Origin: Tenebrio molitor
Taxonomy: Eukaryota; Arthropoda; Insecta; Coleoptera; Tenebrionidae
Length of the DNA: 64,000 nt
Assembly (NCBI RefSeq): GCF_963966145.1
Contig: NC_091046.1
Span: forward strand, 32,116,001 to 32,180,000
Reading direction: 5' to 3'
Below, piece by piece: positions 23,601-32,231 of the stretch; position 1 is the first letter of the stretch; each line of letters opens with the position of its first letter. The position numbers and the translations under genes were made by a program. Below the pieces are notes generated by a model that worked only from the letters and a program-made list of their open reading frames with translations, ran no database searches and was not told the DNA's origin.

Positions 23601-26525
23601 ACGAAATCTCTTATGGGAATAATATAGCTACCTTCTTCACGCTAATTTGTTAAATATACGTAATGTTTTCGTATATCTGCGACATTACGACTGTTTAGTT
23701 TTATTATTGTAATAATATTTTTTTGTTCGACACTGTCAGAATTTGAGAATTTTCTCCTGTGTGAACGGATTTTGATAAATGTCAACTTGTCAAAATGAAA
23801 CGTCAAGCTAATTTTAAAGCTTTTAAGCGATTTGAAGCCTTTAAGGGGTTCGTCGAACAAGAAAAACGTTGTATTCAACTCGTTCGTGTGTAAATTGGCA
23901 CACTCATGCCAAAAAAGGCCCAATTTACACACAAACTCGTTAAATAAACTTGTATTACATTACTCGTTTCACACAGTTGATTACTGGATAAAATTCTCTT
24001 TAAAAAAATTACCTCTATCGAGCATCCCATTAATGACCACCTTTCATAAGCTTTTACGATAATTTTAAATAAGTTGGGTGGAGATGCTTTCATTTCGTAC
24101 ATTTCAGTGACGCCTCCGGTAAAATCTTCCATAGCTTCGCAAGTGGAACCTCCTTTGAGTGCTTCGTAAGAGCCATGCAATCTACGAAACAAAATAATTT
24201 ATAAAATATTGGCGGAACGTGTACAACATTACTTGGCGTAGGCTTTTTCCAGTAAGGCACTCCAAAATTCATTTTCTTCAGTTGAATGTAAAAATACCAA
24301 TTCTCCTCTGTATGTAGGTAAACGATCATCAATAACCACATCTATCCATCGACCGTATTGCCAAAATCTAAAATTTATAAAATGTTGCCGTTATTGTAAA
24401 CTCCCACCGTGATATATTTTTAATTTACCTAAAATGGAAAATTCCAGCATAATTTTCATCAAAACTTTGATCATCTGGAACGATTTGGAAGAAAAGACGC
24501 CTATATAAAGTTAGATTAGCTACAGCTGCTAACAACCAGCAATCTCCAAGTTCACCTTGTTGTACATCGAATCTTGAAAATCCTTCTACGAACAACTGAG
24601 GATTGTCAACAATCTCCTGTAAACGATTAGTTGTAATGCTGTAAATTCTGAAAAGGTTCAAATTTACCCCTGGTCGTTTCCACTCAAAATGCCTGTCTGG
24701 TCTGTGACTAAAGAAAAGTGATGAATCGGCTGGAGGAAATTCTGAATCTTCAAAGAGCACACCTCTAGCCAAACAATCATTACGTAGCTCGTAAAAATCC
24801 TGAATTCCTGTTTTCGATGTAAATCCTGAACCCTTTTCACCATACTGAATAAAAAAACAAAAACAAATGTAGAATATTAAATGTAATATTTATTTGTGAT
24901 TGATGAATTCGGGTACTGTTGATAATGTTTCGTTGTAAATTAATTATAATTTGGCATTATTTGTTAGAATATACAATGTGATCAACAAACACAAATAGAT
25001 AAAAGGCGGATATGGAAAACGAAACTTCTGAAAACGTGTTTTAGCTTCAATCATATGGTGAAGAGAGGTTTTGGAGAATTTCGGACAAATACGGTCGTGT
25101 GTGGTAACAACTCTCCATTTACTTCATTCCTACTTCGAAAATAGGATTCATTAATGAACATTTTGTGTTCTCACGTGAAAACAATTTTCTCAAGTAAAAT
25201 TATCATAAATGTTGCAATTGACAAGTGATAATTTATTAAGTTATGCCGTACGTTTTCAGAAATTTTGTTTTCAATAGTCGCGCGTTGTTCTTTTTTTGTT
25301 GATTATACTGTGAAATATACATAAGAGCCTACCAAGTTTGGTATAATTAAGTAAATGTTTTCTTTCCCGTTGAGTTTTTCAAAAAGAACTCGGGGTTAAT
25401 AGATTTTTTTAAAGAAATATAAAACCTTGCTCATAGGTCACTCAATAAACCTCCTTGTACCAATCTTTACTTTGGTACAGATTTAGGTTTTCTAATTTGT
25501 CGATATTAAAATTACTCCGCTGATAGCGAAATTCGGTCATTCTCAATAAAAAAATATTTTTTTGGTGAAATTTCAGTGTAAAATTAGTCTCTCACTGTCC
25601 ACCCTACTGTGACTTTCATAAATTGATCCCTACAAAAAAAAAAAAAAAAATGAGGGCTGCCATAAAAAAATGACGATTATGTCACTGTGCCGAAACAGAA
25701 AGGGGCGGAAAAACGATCATTATCGGAAATTGATACTTTCAAAAAACTGAAACTGACTTGCCCAAATTCATCAAGAAAAGTTCAGCGGGAAAAAATATGT
25801 GTTTTCATTATTTTCAACTTTTGGTGCTTGCTGTACTCTAAAGGCAACACTAAAAGGGCACAAACGATTGCATCTATATTTAAAAATGTATGTAGCAGTT
25901 GCACAATTCAGAAGTCAATTAACTATTAGTTATCAGAGTCGGGCTGCACACTACGACACTACAAATTTGTTTTATGTCATAATCTAAAAAGTTAGATATC
26001 GTTGTGAATACAACAATAATTTTAATAATAGTTCCTTAAATTATGGAAAATATTAATCCTAAACTATACCTTGAAAAGTTTATTTTTAATTGAATTGCGA
26101 AACACGCTGTCTCCACCATTCTTTCCTGTAAAACAGTAAATATTCTTATCATTTATAACTTCAGTGTGATGTACGTTAGCTTGCTGCAATTTATGGTCAT
26201 AATCCTTTGTCAAATTGACTTCAACGCACGGCACATGTAAAGCATTGGCTGTAGACTGTTCAATTTTTTCGGCACTTTCAACAACAATTCCAGCATTAAA
26301 TGGTTGTAGGGGGTTTTCAATATTTTCACTTTTGAATACAGTTCTAGGGTAGACATTTTTATCATACGCCACTTGATAATCTGAAGGCGCCACACTGTGT
26401 TTAGAAAATTTATATCTGCCGCTAGATATTTGTGAAGTTTTTATTTTGGCAATATTTTCTTCTGTAATTTCAAATTTCAGTTCACTACGGTACGTCTTTT
26501 TCGAAGCCATTAGGAAAATTGTCAC
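8610..26525 (-). CDS. Classical calpain (Ca2+-dependent cysteine protease), complete, 14 exons
   Basis: Exons 5' to 3': 26525-26070, 24844-24668, 24616-24429, 24367-24233, 24181-24013, 20798-20617, 20564-20311, 20258-20092, 19992-19775, 18232-18193, 17869-17734, 9127-9000, 8944-8749, 8692-8610. All junctions are GT/AG and in phase, giving 842 residues. Residues 1-152 are a lineage-specific leader; MASKK at residue 6 is an equally good start. The protease core has Cys237 (GELGDCWLLAA), His393 (IRGHAYS) and Asn421 (LRNPWGN). The C2-like domain follows (TAGGCRNFL to PNEEGEFLLRVFSE), then the penta-EF-hand domain (ENDLQIG, AMLDIDRTGKLNFEEF, FDKNRSGTLTGFELR) ending LEDWIENTLYA. It is a cytosolic, calcium-triggered protease of the Drosophila CalpA/CalpB type; the paralogue cannot be decided. 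Most introns are 51-61 bp, but introns of 8.6, 3.2, 1.5 and 1.2 kb exist, the largest full of transposons. Confidence 0.95.
9128..9751. other. Calpain intron 11, 3' end
   Basis: Intron sequence upstream of the exon at 9127-9000. An open frame at 9438-9184 (minus) does not match calpain, and direct joining of exons 17869-17734 and 9127-9000 already preserves frame and family alignment. No further gene. Confidence 0.5.
9752..9974. repeat. MITE, TACAGGGTCATTATAAATG family, copy 1
   Basis: Inverted repeats of about 45 bp, nearly perfect, beginning TACAGGGTCATTATAAATGA and containing GTCCCATCGCAGTTGGCGTTG, enclose about 130 bp. TA at both ends. A shorter relative lies at 14978-15087. Confidence 0.8.
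10145..10317. repeat. MITE with TACAGTGTGGAAA termini
   Basis: Left arm TACAGTGTGGAAACTTTAAC and right arm complement (GTTAAAATTTCCACACTGTGTA) are about 50 bp each in a 173-bp element with TA ends. Confidence 0.75.
10493..10727. repeat. MITE with GGGTGATCAAGAAGGACTG termini
   Basis: Perfect or near-perfect arms of about 33 bp (GTGATCAAGAAGGACTGTTT and complement) bound 235 bp, with TA at the ends. Confidence 0.75.
10755..11350. repeat. Consecutive palindromes (foldback DNA)
   Basis: 10755-10940 forms a long imperfect hairpin (GGTAACTACTCTTGTCATTT against GTGACACTCGTTGTTACC). 10930-11072 forms a second (TTTTTCAAACTGGTCACGAA against TGAGTGAAACCAGTCTGAAA). A third pair, GGACTATTCCATG at 11084 and CATGGAATAGTC near 11337, encloses open frames on both strands with no recognised domain. 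These look like adjoining or nested MITE remnants. Confidence 0.55.
11351..12330. other. Intronic DNA, nothing recognised
   Basis: A+T-rich intron sequence. Apart from an isolated TCCGGTAGGT-type motif near 12076 and its complement near 12130 I find no gene or paired termini. Confidence 0.35.
12331..12434. repeat. Cluster of CCGGTAGGT motifs in both orientations
   Basis: The motif TCCGGTAGGT occurs near 12337, and its complement ACCTACCGGA near 12393 and 12423. Related copies sit at about 12076 and 12131. Motif density suggests subterminal binding sites of a non-autonomous element, but clear ends are missing. Confidence 0.4.
12535..12990 (+). other. GC-rich island with TATA-like box, interrupted by a mariner element
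   Basis: About 450 bp are strikingly richer in G+C and CpG than the surroundings, with ACTATAAAACGGGG near 12690. The GC-rich character resumes at 14604 after the inserted element (TA at both junctions), so the original block ran about 12.5-14.8 kb minus the insert. Short overlapping ORFs on both strands show no domain. It could be an LTR with its leader, an intronic promoter or a noncoding exon; I cannot decide. Confidence 0.4.
13133..13466. repeat. MITE, CCAGCGAGAGATTGG family, copy 1 (itself interrupted)
   Basis: Ends read TAGTTTGTGCAGCGAGAGAT and, inverted, AATCTCTCGCTGGACAAAGT. Internal sequence (CCTACGTAGAG, CGCACGTAAAATTTGAAATA, GCAGCAAAATTTTTGCCCTG) matches the copy at 34208-34432 in the opposite orientation. 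A second MITE lies inside at 13261-13382. Confidence 0.75.
13261..13382. repeat. MITE nested within the MITE at 13133
   Basis: Arms GTATTCACCAACGCCAGTTA and the complement AACTGGCGTTGATGAATAC enclose about 120 bp. The related uninterrupted copy at 34208-34432 lacks this segment, which confirms insertion. Confidence 0.7.
14978..15087. repeat. MITE, TACAGGGTCATTATAAATG family, short copy 2
   Basis: GATACGGGGTCATTATAAATG at the left and CATTTATAATGACCCTGTA at the right, 110 bp, sharing CGATGGGACAATCATTTATA with the element at 9752-9974. Confidence 0.7.
15358..15640 (-). repeat. Interspersed repeat with TTTTGTTCGAC(G/A) blocks, copy 1
   Basis: Shares long blocks with 23715-23945 in the opposite orientation: GCCAAAAAAGGCCCAATTTA, CACACGAACGAGTTGAATAC, and GGAGAAAATTCTCAAATTCT. 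A truncated direct copy of its start appears at 16030-16090. The inverted pair GACAGTGTCGAACAAAAAAT / TTTGTTCGACACTG lies near 15560-15598. Class undetermined. Confidence 0.6.
15644..16012. repeat. MITE with CAGAATAAGTGGCATCGCGG termini
   Basis: Near-perfect arms of about 37 bp (CAGAATAAGTGGCATCGCGG, then TAGGCGTTG, and complement) bound about 370 bp. It separates two related parts of the repeat at 15358. Confidence 0.75.
16245..16365. repeat. Small hairpin MITE
   Basis: GTATCACTAGGCCAGAAACT and its inverted counterpart AACAGTTTCTGGACGTGTGA bound 120 bp. Arms continue as GTTTGCGAGC. Confidence 0.65.
16971..17733. other. Calpain intron, nothing recognised
   Basis: A+T-rich intron DNA up to the exon at 17869-17734. 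Small ORFs are shadow frames without domains. Confidence 0.4.
18233..19368. other. Calpain intron, nothing recognised
   Basis: A+T-rich DNA between the alternative tail and the 40-nt exon at 18232-18193. No repeats with paired ends were seen. Confidence 0.4.
19369..19774 (-). other. Alternative calpain C-terminus: Pro/Tyr-rich tail if a donor is skipped
   Basis: Calpain exon 9 (from 19992) splices out at 19775 (CA|GTATGA) to give the EF-hand form. If this donor is ignored, the frame stays open for 134 more residues to a stop at 19369. The tail begins YDGSYSDNLPT, has an acidic patch, then repeats of NPYPSNPYP and PQYPQYPQYP, and ends NKLFRS. An uninterrupted 400-bp frame in intron sequence that otherwise drifts quickly argues for coding use. 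A weak donor (GTTTCG) near the end would keep phase with exon 18232-18193, so inclusion as an internal insert is also possible. Expression is inferred, not shown. Confidence 0.6.
20961..21785 (-). mobile_element. 5'-truncated LINE (jockey/RTE-like) with (TA)n 3' tail
   Basis: The minus strand encodes the C-terminal end of a non-LTR polymerase protein: RNNIIHKLAGTSWGANA (frame upstream of 21634), SAEYCCPVW-type residues, NKIDAQLNTTLRIITGTL, PPFRLKSRKPLW, FRTGHGKCNNMLFHWN and the CECG...TIQHILEEC cysteine/histidine motif, with stop at 21035. A pure (TA)9 run at 20961-20979 forms the tail. The 5' end is cut at about 21785 and abuts another element. It lies in the 3.2-kb calpain intron. Confidence 0.75.
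21786..22570 (-). mobile_element. R4/Dong-like LINE 3' end with restriction-like endonuclease, copy 1
   Basis: The frame at 22351-21908 carries NRPDIIILNKQQKQPYLLDIAVP, the PD-(D/E)xK core of the endonuclease in site-specific LINEs of the R4/Dong type, then MRNLWCLEKISILPLVISAT. Upstream, in another frame, lies a zinc motif (CRICGTEGETIEHIISSC). A frameshift near 22400 breaks the frame. The element is 5'-truncated at about 22570. A second copy is at 34472-35137. Confidence 0.65.
22571..22845. other. Intronic DNA, nothing recognised
   Basis: Short unassigned stretch between the LINE fragment and a MITE. Confidence 0.3.
22846..23209. repeat. MITE with CACGCGTTTTAGGA(T/C)GGCGA termini
   Basis: Left GTACATAGATACAGTCCACG, CGTTTTAGGATGGCGA and right inverted counterpart (GTCGCCGTCCTAAAACGCGT, then ACCTGTACAT) bound about 360 bp in the calpain intron. 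No coding capacity. Confidence 0.65.
23715..23945 (+). repeat. Interspersed repeat with TTTTGTTCGAC blocks, copy 2
   Basis: Opposite-orientation relative of 15358-15640, sharing GACACTGTCAGAATTTGAGA, ACGTTGTATTCAACTCGTTC and GCCAAAAAAGGCCCAATTTA. It sits about 70 bp from calpain exon 24181-24013. Confidence 0.6.
24845..26069. other. Calpain intron 1
   Basis: The 1.2-kb first intron includes a poly-A run at about 25634-25650 followed by a short open frame (25687-25929, plus strand, MPKQKGAEKRSLSEID). This frame has no recognised domain and I do not call it a gene. Confidence 0.45.
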
Positions 26526-27223
26526 GATGCAACCCGCGAGAACGTTTCAATGAAACTGACGCATTTCCCCTATTCGTATCTACAGGACGGAAAACATGTA
26601 GATTACAAACAAGCTTGTATCCACTATGATAAGTAATTAAATACGCAACTTCACGCCAATAAGTGGTTGCTTTTTTTTTAAATGTGTGTTATTTTAAGAG
26701 TGACATTTTCTTTCTCTCGCTCGTAATATTAGTAGTGTTCTGTATATGCAACAAGTGGTAATAACACTAAACCGACCTTTAAAGTTCTAAAAAATTGGAA
26801 CAGGTCATCATGGTAATCTATCACGTTATTGTTTAAAAGAGGTTTCGATTATTTCTGGTAATCTTAGTTCTGCGCTAATTATGAAACAATTCAGATCAGA
26901 TAACGAATATTTTTTACATATTCGTAATAAGGGCAATTTGTTTAACAAAACATTGCTTTAAATGCGTATTAAAAAATTCTAAGCTTCAATTACAATTTTC
27001 ATCAATCCACTCTTTTGACATGTCTGCAACAGTTAGGTACCTATTATTATGTTGTTAAGTCTTACAGCATCCTTACTGCTACTAATCAGGTATTCAAAAT
27101 AAATTTGCCGGTTTGTCGTAAAACTTCTACATCGCTGGCCAGCAGTGACAGGTCTCCAGCGCTTCCAAACCACTTGTCAACTGTTATATTTGCAGTCTCG
27201 ACCTTTTCTTGTTTTATTCTATT
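26526..27223. other. Calpain 5' flank
   Basis: Upstream of the first calpain exon. It probably holds the promoter and any noncoding 5' exon. No clear TATA box or other gene was identified. Confidence 0.4.
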
Positions 27224-27263
27224 GGGTGATTCAAAATGATTGTAGATAAGTATGGCAACTATG

Positions 27264-27479
27264 TAAAGTTGACTCAAGTTGCAAAAAAGCACTTTGCATT
27301 TGCAACAGCACTTTTATGGCATTAGTCATTTGAAATTACTTTAAAACTGTACTTATAGGGAAAATATTCAATCCAAACTATGATTTTCTGGTCCCTTTGT
27401 GCTTTTATTTGGTTCAAAAATATTGAAAAAATGCTGTTGCAAATGACAAGTGGTTTTTTGCAACTTGAGTCAACTTTAC
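27264..27479. repeat. MITE with AAAGTTGACTCAAGTTGCAA termini, copy 1
   Basis: AAAGTTGACTCAAGTTGCAA and its complement TTGCAACTTGAGTCAACTTT bound 216 bp, with TTTGCATTTGCAACAGCA in both arms. The same element in reverse orientation is at 55764-55975. Confidence 0.8.
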
Positions 27480-27871
27480 GAAAAATTATGTAGCAACTGT
27501 GTGGGTACGATAGAGTTGACATTTCTTTGACAGTTCATAGTCGCGCAATTTTGAAAACTGTCAAGTTAATGTGCAATGTTATTAAAAAAATCAAATGCAC
27601 GCATATGAAATGTCATACAAATGTCAACTCTACCCCATCCACACAGTTGCCACATAAATTTTCGTGCATATACTCCATTCTTTATCTTGGTGAGTGGTCG
27701 ATGCGATCAAGCAAGCCATGGGTAGCTTTGTAAGTTTTCCTTTTCCACCAAATTTGTGTGTCGTGTAAATCAAATATTAACTGTCATCGCTGTCATTCAG
27801 ATTCAGAATCTTCGTCAAGCATTCATGTCCAAATCTCGCGATTTTATAAGCCGTACACATCGATTCTTATA

Positions 27872-28270
27872 CCTTGTCCACACCAGCGAGCGGAATGGCG
27901 AACCGAATGGCGAACCGAACCAAAGTCGCGAGCATTTCGGCGAGCGTGCAACGTGCGCGCGTGCATTTCGGCGAACCATGCAACAAGCGCATGTTCATTT
28001 TGGCGATCCATCTGTTGTCGGTATTCTGGCGAACCATCAAAGGAAGTTACGCGAGCATGTTGCATAAAGTCTGGACGGTGTCACGTGCACAAGATTGTTT
28101 GTTGCACGCTCTGACCGTACAAGCACTTTTCTGGAAAACTGGCGAACCGCTCGTCGAGTTCCCCTACCTGCACGTCTTCGTTTGAACGTTTGAACGCTCA
28201 TTTCGGCGGGCGGTTCGCTGTACGGTTCGCTGTTCGGTTCGCCGTTTCGCTCGCTGGTCTGGACAAAGCT
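27872..28270. repeat. MITE with repeated GGCGAACCG subterminal motif
   Basis: Ends TTGTCCACACCAGCGAGCG and complement CGCTCGCTGGTCTGGACAA. Next to them GGCGAACCG-type units repeat in tandem (two at the left, three to four inverted at the right), and related GCGAACC/GCGAGC units recur inside. These look like multiple transposase-binding sites. It is far richer in G+C than the surroundings. Confidence 0.7.
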
Positions 28271-29125
28271 TTAAATTTAACCGTTCCCGATATGAAAATT
28301 ATCGGCGTCCGTCGTCGGTCAATCCGACCAGAGATATCCGACCGAACATTATTCCCGTCCCGTGGCGGGCAATATTGCAAAGAAGTTTGGGTGTGAGAGA
28401 TTAACCGGATTCTTAAACTATAAACCGGACCAAATTTGACCGGAAAGTGTGTGGCCGGTCTAGAACATTTTGAAATTCCCAAGCAAGTTATTAAAATTTT
28501 AGAAAACGATGCGATATGAAGATGACACGTTTGAGGTTATGTCTCGGTGGTCTCGGTGCATATGAATCATGAGCAATTTAACCTGGAAAATAATAAATAG
28601 AAAGACTTTGCGGCGTCTCTGTAAGTACATTATTGTAATATTTGTATATTTTTTAACAACTACCAACGCACTTTTCCATTGGAACTTTCAAAAATCCCTA
28701 AATTCAACTTGACGGCTGAAAATTTCCCAAAGAGTATAGTTGCCATTCCACAATCATTTTGAATCACTCCATAATATTCAAATAAAATTAGATCTATAAA
28801 TTAAGACATAACTTGTCTTATATTTTTTGTCAAAATGACAGAAAAAGTCCGTTTTTAAACGATACAAAAACCTATAAAAATTGCTTACTTGATTTAAATG
28901 GTGTACAATGGCGAACAAAAAATTTCGGCCATAACTGTCAGTCCACTCACGTATGCTGTAAAGAAACCTTTAGCAACGAACAACCTCACTTCACATGTTG
29001 ACATGTGTCAATTAAATTGTGTGTACGTATGTTCTTATGGGTGACAGTAATAAATTTCAAATTTTAATTTGCAAACGTCAATTATAATGACAATAAAGGT
29101 AAAACTACACCCAATTTTTGTTAAG

Positions 29126-29799
29126 TGACAAGAAATGGGTGGACGAAATTTTTTGGTCGCAATAGTATGACATTAATTGACATTGATTAATTAATTTTTT
29201 GACACTTTGTTGACGTGGGCATAATCAGGCAGGGAATTTTTTTAATTTGTGACAATCTAACCAAATTTTGAAATGACATTGACGACCAGAATTTTGTGCT
29301 CGCGACAGTACTATGCCGGCCAAAAAATTTTAGCCGTCATTGTTTGTCATTTCAAAAAATCAAATTGTAATCCATAACCATACTTTACCGATGATTACCG
29401 TCTTGATTATGAATGTTATTTTTTGGGTGGTAAATTTCAAAACTCGAAATTATTTTGTCATTTCTACTACACGGAACGTTTACCTCAGATTATCTATGTA
29501 CGATTGCTCTAATTTTGTTCATTCATGTCGGATTTTTGGAATATCTGAGCTTTAAACAGTTTAAATTGATTGTCAAAATGACAAGAATCGAAAGTGGGTT
29601 ACGGTTTCTAAAGGTTTATTTACAATTTATGGGAATGTCAAGATAGTGACGCTAAAATTTTTTGGCCGCCATAATACAATGGCCAGCAAAAAAAAAACTA
29701 GCCATCATTTAAATGTCAATGTCAAAAAAGCATTAATTACACATTTGGATTTTGACGTAACACAAAAGTGATGGCTAGATTTTATTGCCGGTCATTGTA
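29126..29799. repeat. Cluster of related MITEs (AAATTTTTTGG / TAGCC(A/G)TCA termini)
   Basis: At least three inverted-repeat units abut: about 29130-29315 (GACGAAATTTTTTGGTCGC against GACCAGAATTTTGTG), 29305-29678 (GGCCAAAAAATTTTAGCCGT against GCTAAAATTTTTTGGCCGCC) and 29675-29799 (TACAATGGCCAGCAAAAAAA against GATGGCTAGATTTTATTGCC). A fragment with the same terminus is near 28907. All are non-coding and share end sequences, so this is one family amplified locally. Confidence 0.6.
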
Positions 29800-30206
29800 C
29801 ATTAGTCATTAAAAATTATCTTATCGATTTAATACAATGATGTCTTGGGGTTATAGATAGATGATTTTAAAGAAACTAATTACTTATTTAGATATGTAAG
29901 TAAATATTTATAAAATTAATATTACCTACAACATAATATTTCATCAAATGAACAAGTTATGCGCCCACCTTAAGTTTCCTGTTTAATGTGCGAACAGATG
30001 CCATTATTCAACAAACTTACACCACTGTGTGTAACTGAAAAATACAGCTCCTAAGAATAATCAAGACTACTACGAACTATACAACAATAATCTCTTAAGC
30101 GAGAAGATTTGGGGCGCCATAAAATATTGATTTTGTCCCATGCGGCCGTTTATTAAAATGTCAGGAGCGAAAAATCACCCTCTACATCCGCTAAATTAAC
30201 TACACA
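29800..30206. other. No gene recognised
   Basis: A+T-rich DNA. If the gene at 30726-31834 continues, a further exon could lie here or further left, but no convincing one was found. Confidence 0.35.
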
Positions 30207-30684
30207 TACAACGTGTAACAGAAATAAGTACATTAATTTTAACTGGTAAGAACTCGTCAAAAGGAACAACTTTTCTATCTACCATTTTGCCGAAAAACGA
30301 TGTTTAATTCCAAAAAAAAAAATTGGAGAGATTTTTCACTAAAATAACCCTACGCCCCTAAATAAATACTGCAATGGCTAATTGAGATCAGCACTAATAT
30401 GAAAAAAACATCCATTTTCATCCAGAAAACGTGTTTTAACGCCGAAATCGAAATTCAAATAAATCTACCCGTATAGCAAAAATTCCGCTTCGTAAGAATC
30501 TGGTTGTTTCACGTTTTTAGGTAGCTTAGTTTTGGAGATATGAACGGTTTTAGGAAAATCTTTCCTATTTTTTTAAGCCACTACGCAACGTTTTTCGCCA
30601 AAATGGCAGAGAGAAAAGTTGTTCCTTTTGATGAGTTCTATTATCAGTTAAAATTAATGTACTTATTTCAGAAACACCCTGTAT
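30207..30684. repeat. Foldback element with about 90-bp arms
   Basis: Arms share GAAATAAGTACATTAATTTT, AACTGGTAAGAACTCGTCAA (left) with near-complements at 30600-30684, and AAAAGGAACAACTTTTCT. The right end is ACACCCTGTA. It sits in the intron after exon 30869-30726. The end sequence resembles mariner-type elements such as the one at 12991. Confidence 0.7.
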
Positions 30685-30725
30685 ACACTAGTTTGAATCA
30701 AGATTTTCAAAAATGTCACACTTAC

Positions 30726-31834
30726 AAAGTAGCGTTTATGCGGAATAAACGTAAGTCCTTCCAATCGAGATTTGGGTCGGTAATGGTAAAATGAATGATT
30801 GAAGTATGGAACAGAAGCTTGTCTTTTTAACGACTTTTGTGACTTCGTCGACTTGGAGTCATCTTTCTTCTATTGTGAAGAAACAATATTTAACATAATT
30901 AAGCGTGATTATAACAATAACTCACTTTGGACCCAAACCAGCGACCACCAAGTTTGTTTTTTAATTTAGAAGCATACGACGAATTCTCAGAAATTCGCAA
31001 AGCACTTAAATTTCTTAGAAGTTCATCTAATTGTTTTTTTCTTATAGAAAAACTGTCTGTTTCTATAATGGTTGAAACATTTTGAATAAAATCTTCATCT
31101 ACTTTTATCTTATTTCCGTCCTGACGTTCACCACTTTGATGAGATAAACCGGGACGGGAAGAATCGTGTGAATCTAACACTCTAGAGTTCATTTTATTAG
31201 TTCTATTAGTCATTTTGTCATCAAATCGTATATTCTTATTCAACACTGGGTTTTTATTAATTACATTTGCGTTTGTGTTTTGCCATCCATATGTCCGTTT
31301 GTCGTTATCAATTATTGAACTTATTACTTCTTCAACAACAGATTCGCTATCTTCTGTTACAGTAGGTAAAGGAACATCTCTAACGTTATATTTCTTAACA
31401 ATCGTCTCTTCTAAATTTTCAAATTTGGGTTGAGGAGCGTTAAAACTCCTTGGTATGAATTCTTCTACAGATTTAACGGATATTATGTCATCGACTGCTT
31501 TTGTAGGTGAGTAAATTTTTCTTACACTTTTCGTTTCAGGTGTAGGGTGATCTTTATAGTTTTCTGGTTCATTGCTAGTAGAGTACGTTTCTATACACGA
31601 CGGTTTCTTGACAGGTTTCCGTACACCTTTTCTTTCAAGTGTACCATAATCTCTATAAGTTTCAGGTTCATTGCTGGTAGAATATGTTTCTATAGATAAT
31701 GGTTTCTTGACTAATCTTTTTTGAGATTTACTAAATTCACAATCACATGAGGCTTTATTCGTTTTTGTTGGATCAAGATAAATAACTAGTTTTTGCGACG
31801 GTGATGTAAACAGAGTTATTTTTGATTTCGTCAT
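30726..31834 (-). CDS. Unrecognised spliced gene with internal repeat, 3' end not found
   Basis: I do not recognise this protein. Exon 1 runs 31834-30926 (303 residues, start MTKSKITLFTSPSQK). Its donor AAA|GTGAGT joins, across a 56-bp intron, an in-phase exon 30869-30726 (48 residues, KKDDSKSTKSQKS..., PYFNHSFYHYRPKSRLEG, FIPHKRYF), which ends at a strong donor GTAAGTG. The protein must continue. It is hydrophilic and Ser/Lys/Glu-rich, with no membrane segment. A repeat occurs twice near residues 45-105: IETYSTSNEPE, then TY/NYRDY, with KK-rich spacers. The region near residue 260 (DFIQNVSTIIETDSFSIRKKQLDELLRNLSAL) could form a helix. An inverted-repeat element lies in the following intron. 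Confidence 0.65.
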
Positions 31835-32231
31835 AAGTTTTCATATTTTCCGTTTTACAACGAATTTTAAAAATACGTTATTTAACTGTCATGATTCTGT
31901 CCCCTGTCAGAACAGCGATCCGCCATGGTCGACTACAATAATTAATTGCACAGATGTAAACTCTGACGATTCGTCTTGTTTGTTGTTTATGATAACCTGC
32001 ATATTTGTTGTATGTTACCAAAAACATTCTTAGCTATTCGAATAAGTTTATAGTAAGTTTAGTGTTAGTAATAACTTCATGGCGATCTAATACATAAAAT
32101 AAAATAAAACAGCAATTAATAGAAAAGCATATCTAATGAGCTGTATCATACGTTACAATTTACAAGACGGACTACTTTTAGTTAACATAATGCGATATAC
32201 TAAGACTCCGGTTCTTCAAAAACTGGAGTGA
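31835..32231. other. Spacer between two minus-strand genes
   Basis: A+T-rich interval of about 400 bp that must hold the promoter of the gene at 31834 and the 3' end of the gene at 33956. No motif stands out. Confidence 0.4.

Larger units (their letters stand above)
27224..28772. mobile_element. Outer TIR element carrying two nested MITEs
   Basis: TATTGGGTGATTCAAAATGA at 27224 pairs with TCATTTTGAATCACTCCATA near 28758, arms of about 37 bp that both continue into a GGCAACTA block. Inside lie two other inverted-repeat elements (27264-27479 and 27872-28270). A similar terminus (TACAGGTGATTCAAAAGGAC) occurs at 53057. No transposase was recognised. Confidence 0.6.

Noticed and set aside
27756..28185. 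Arg/Ala-rich plus-strand ORFs of about 100 codons
   Set aside because: They lie inside the GGCGAACCG-repeat MITE and are open because of its composition.
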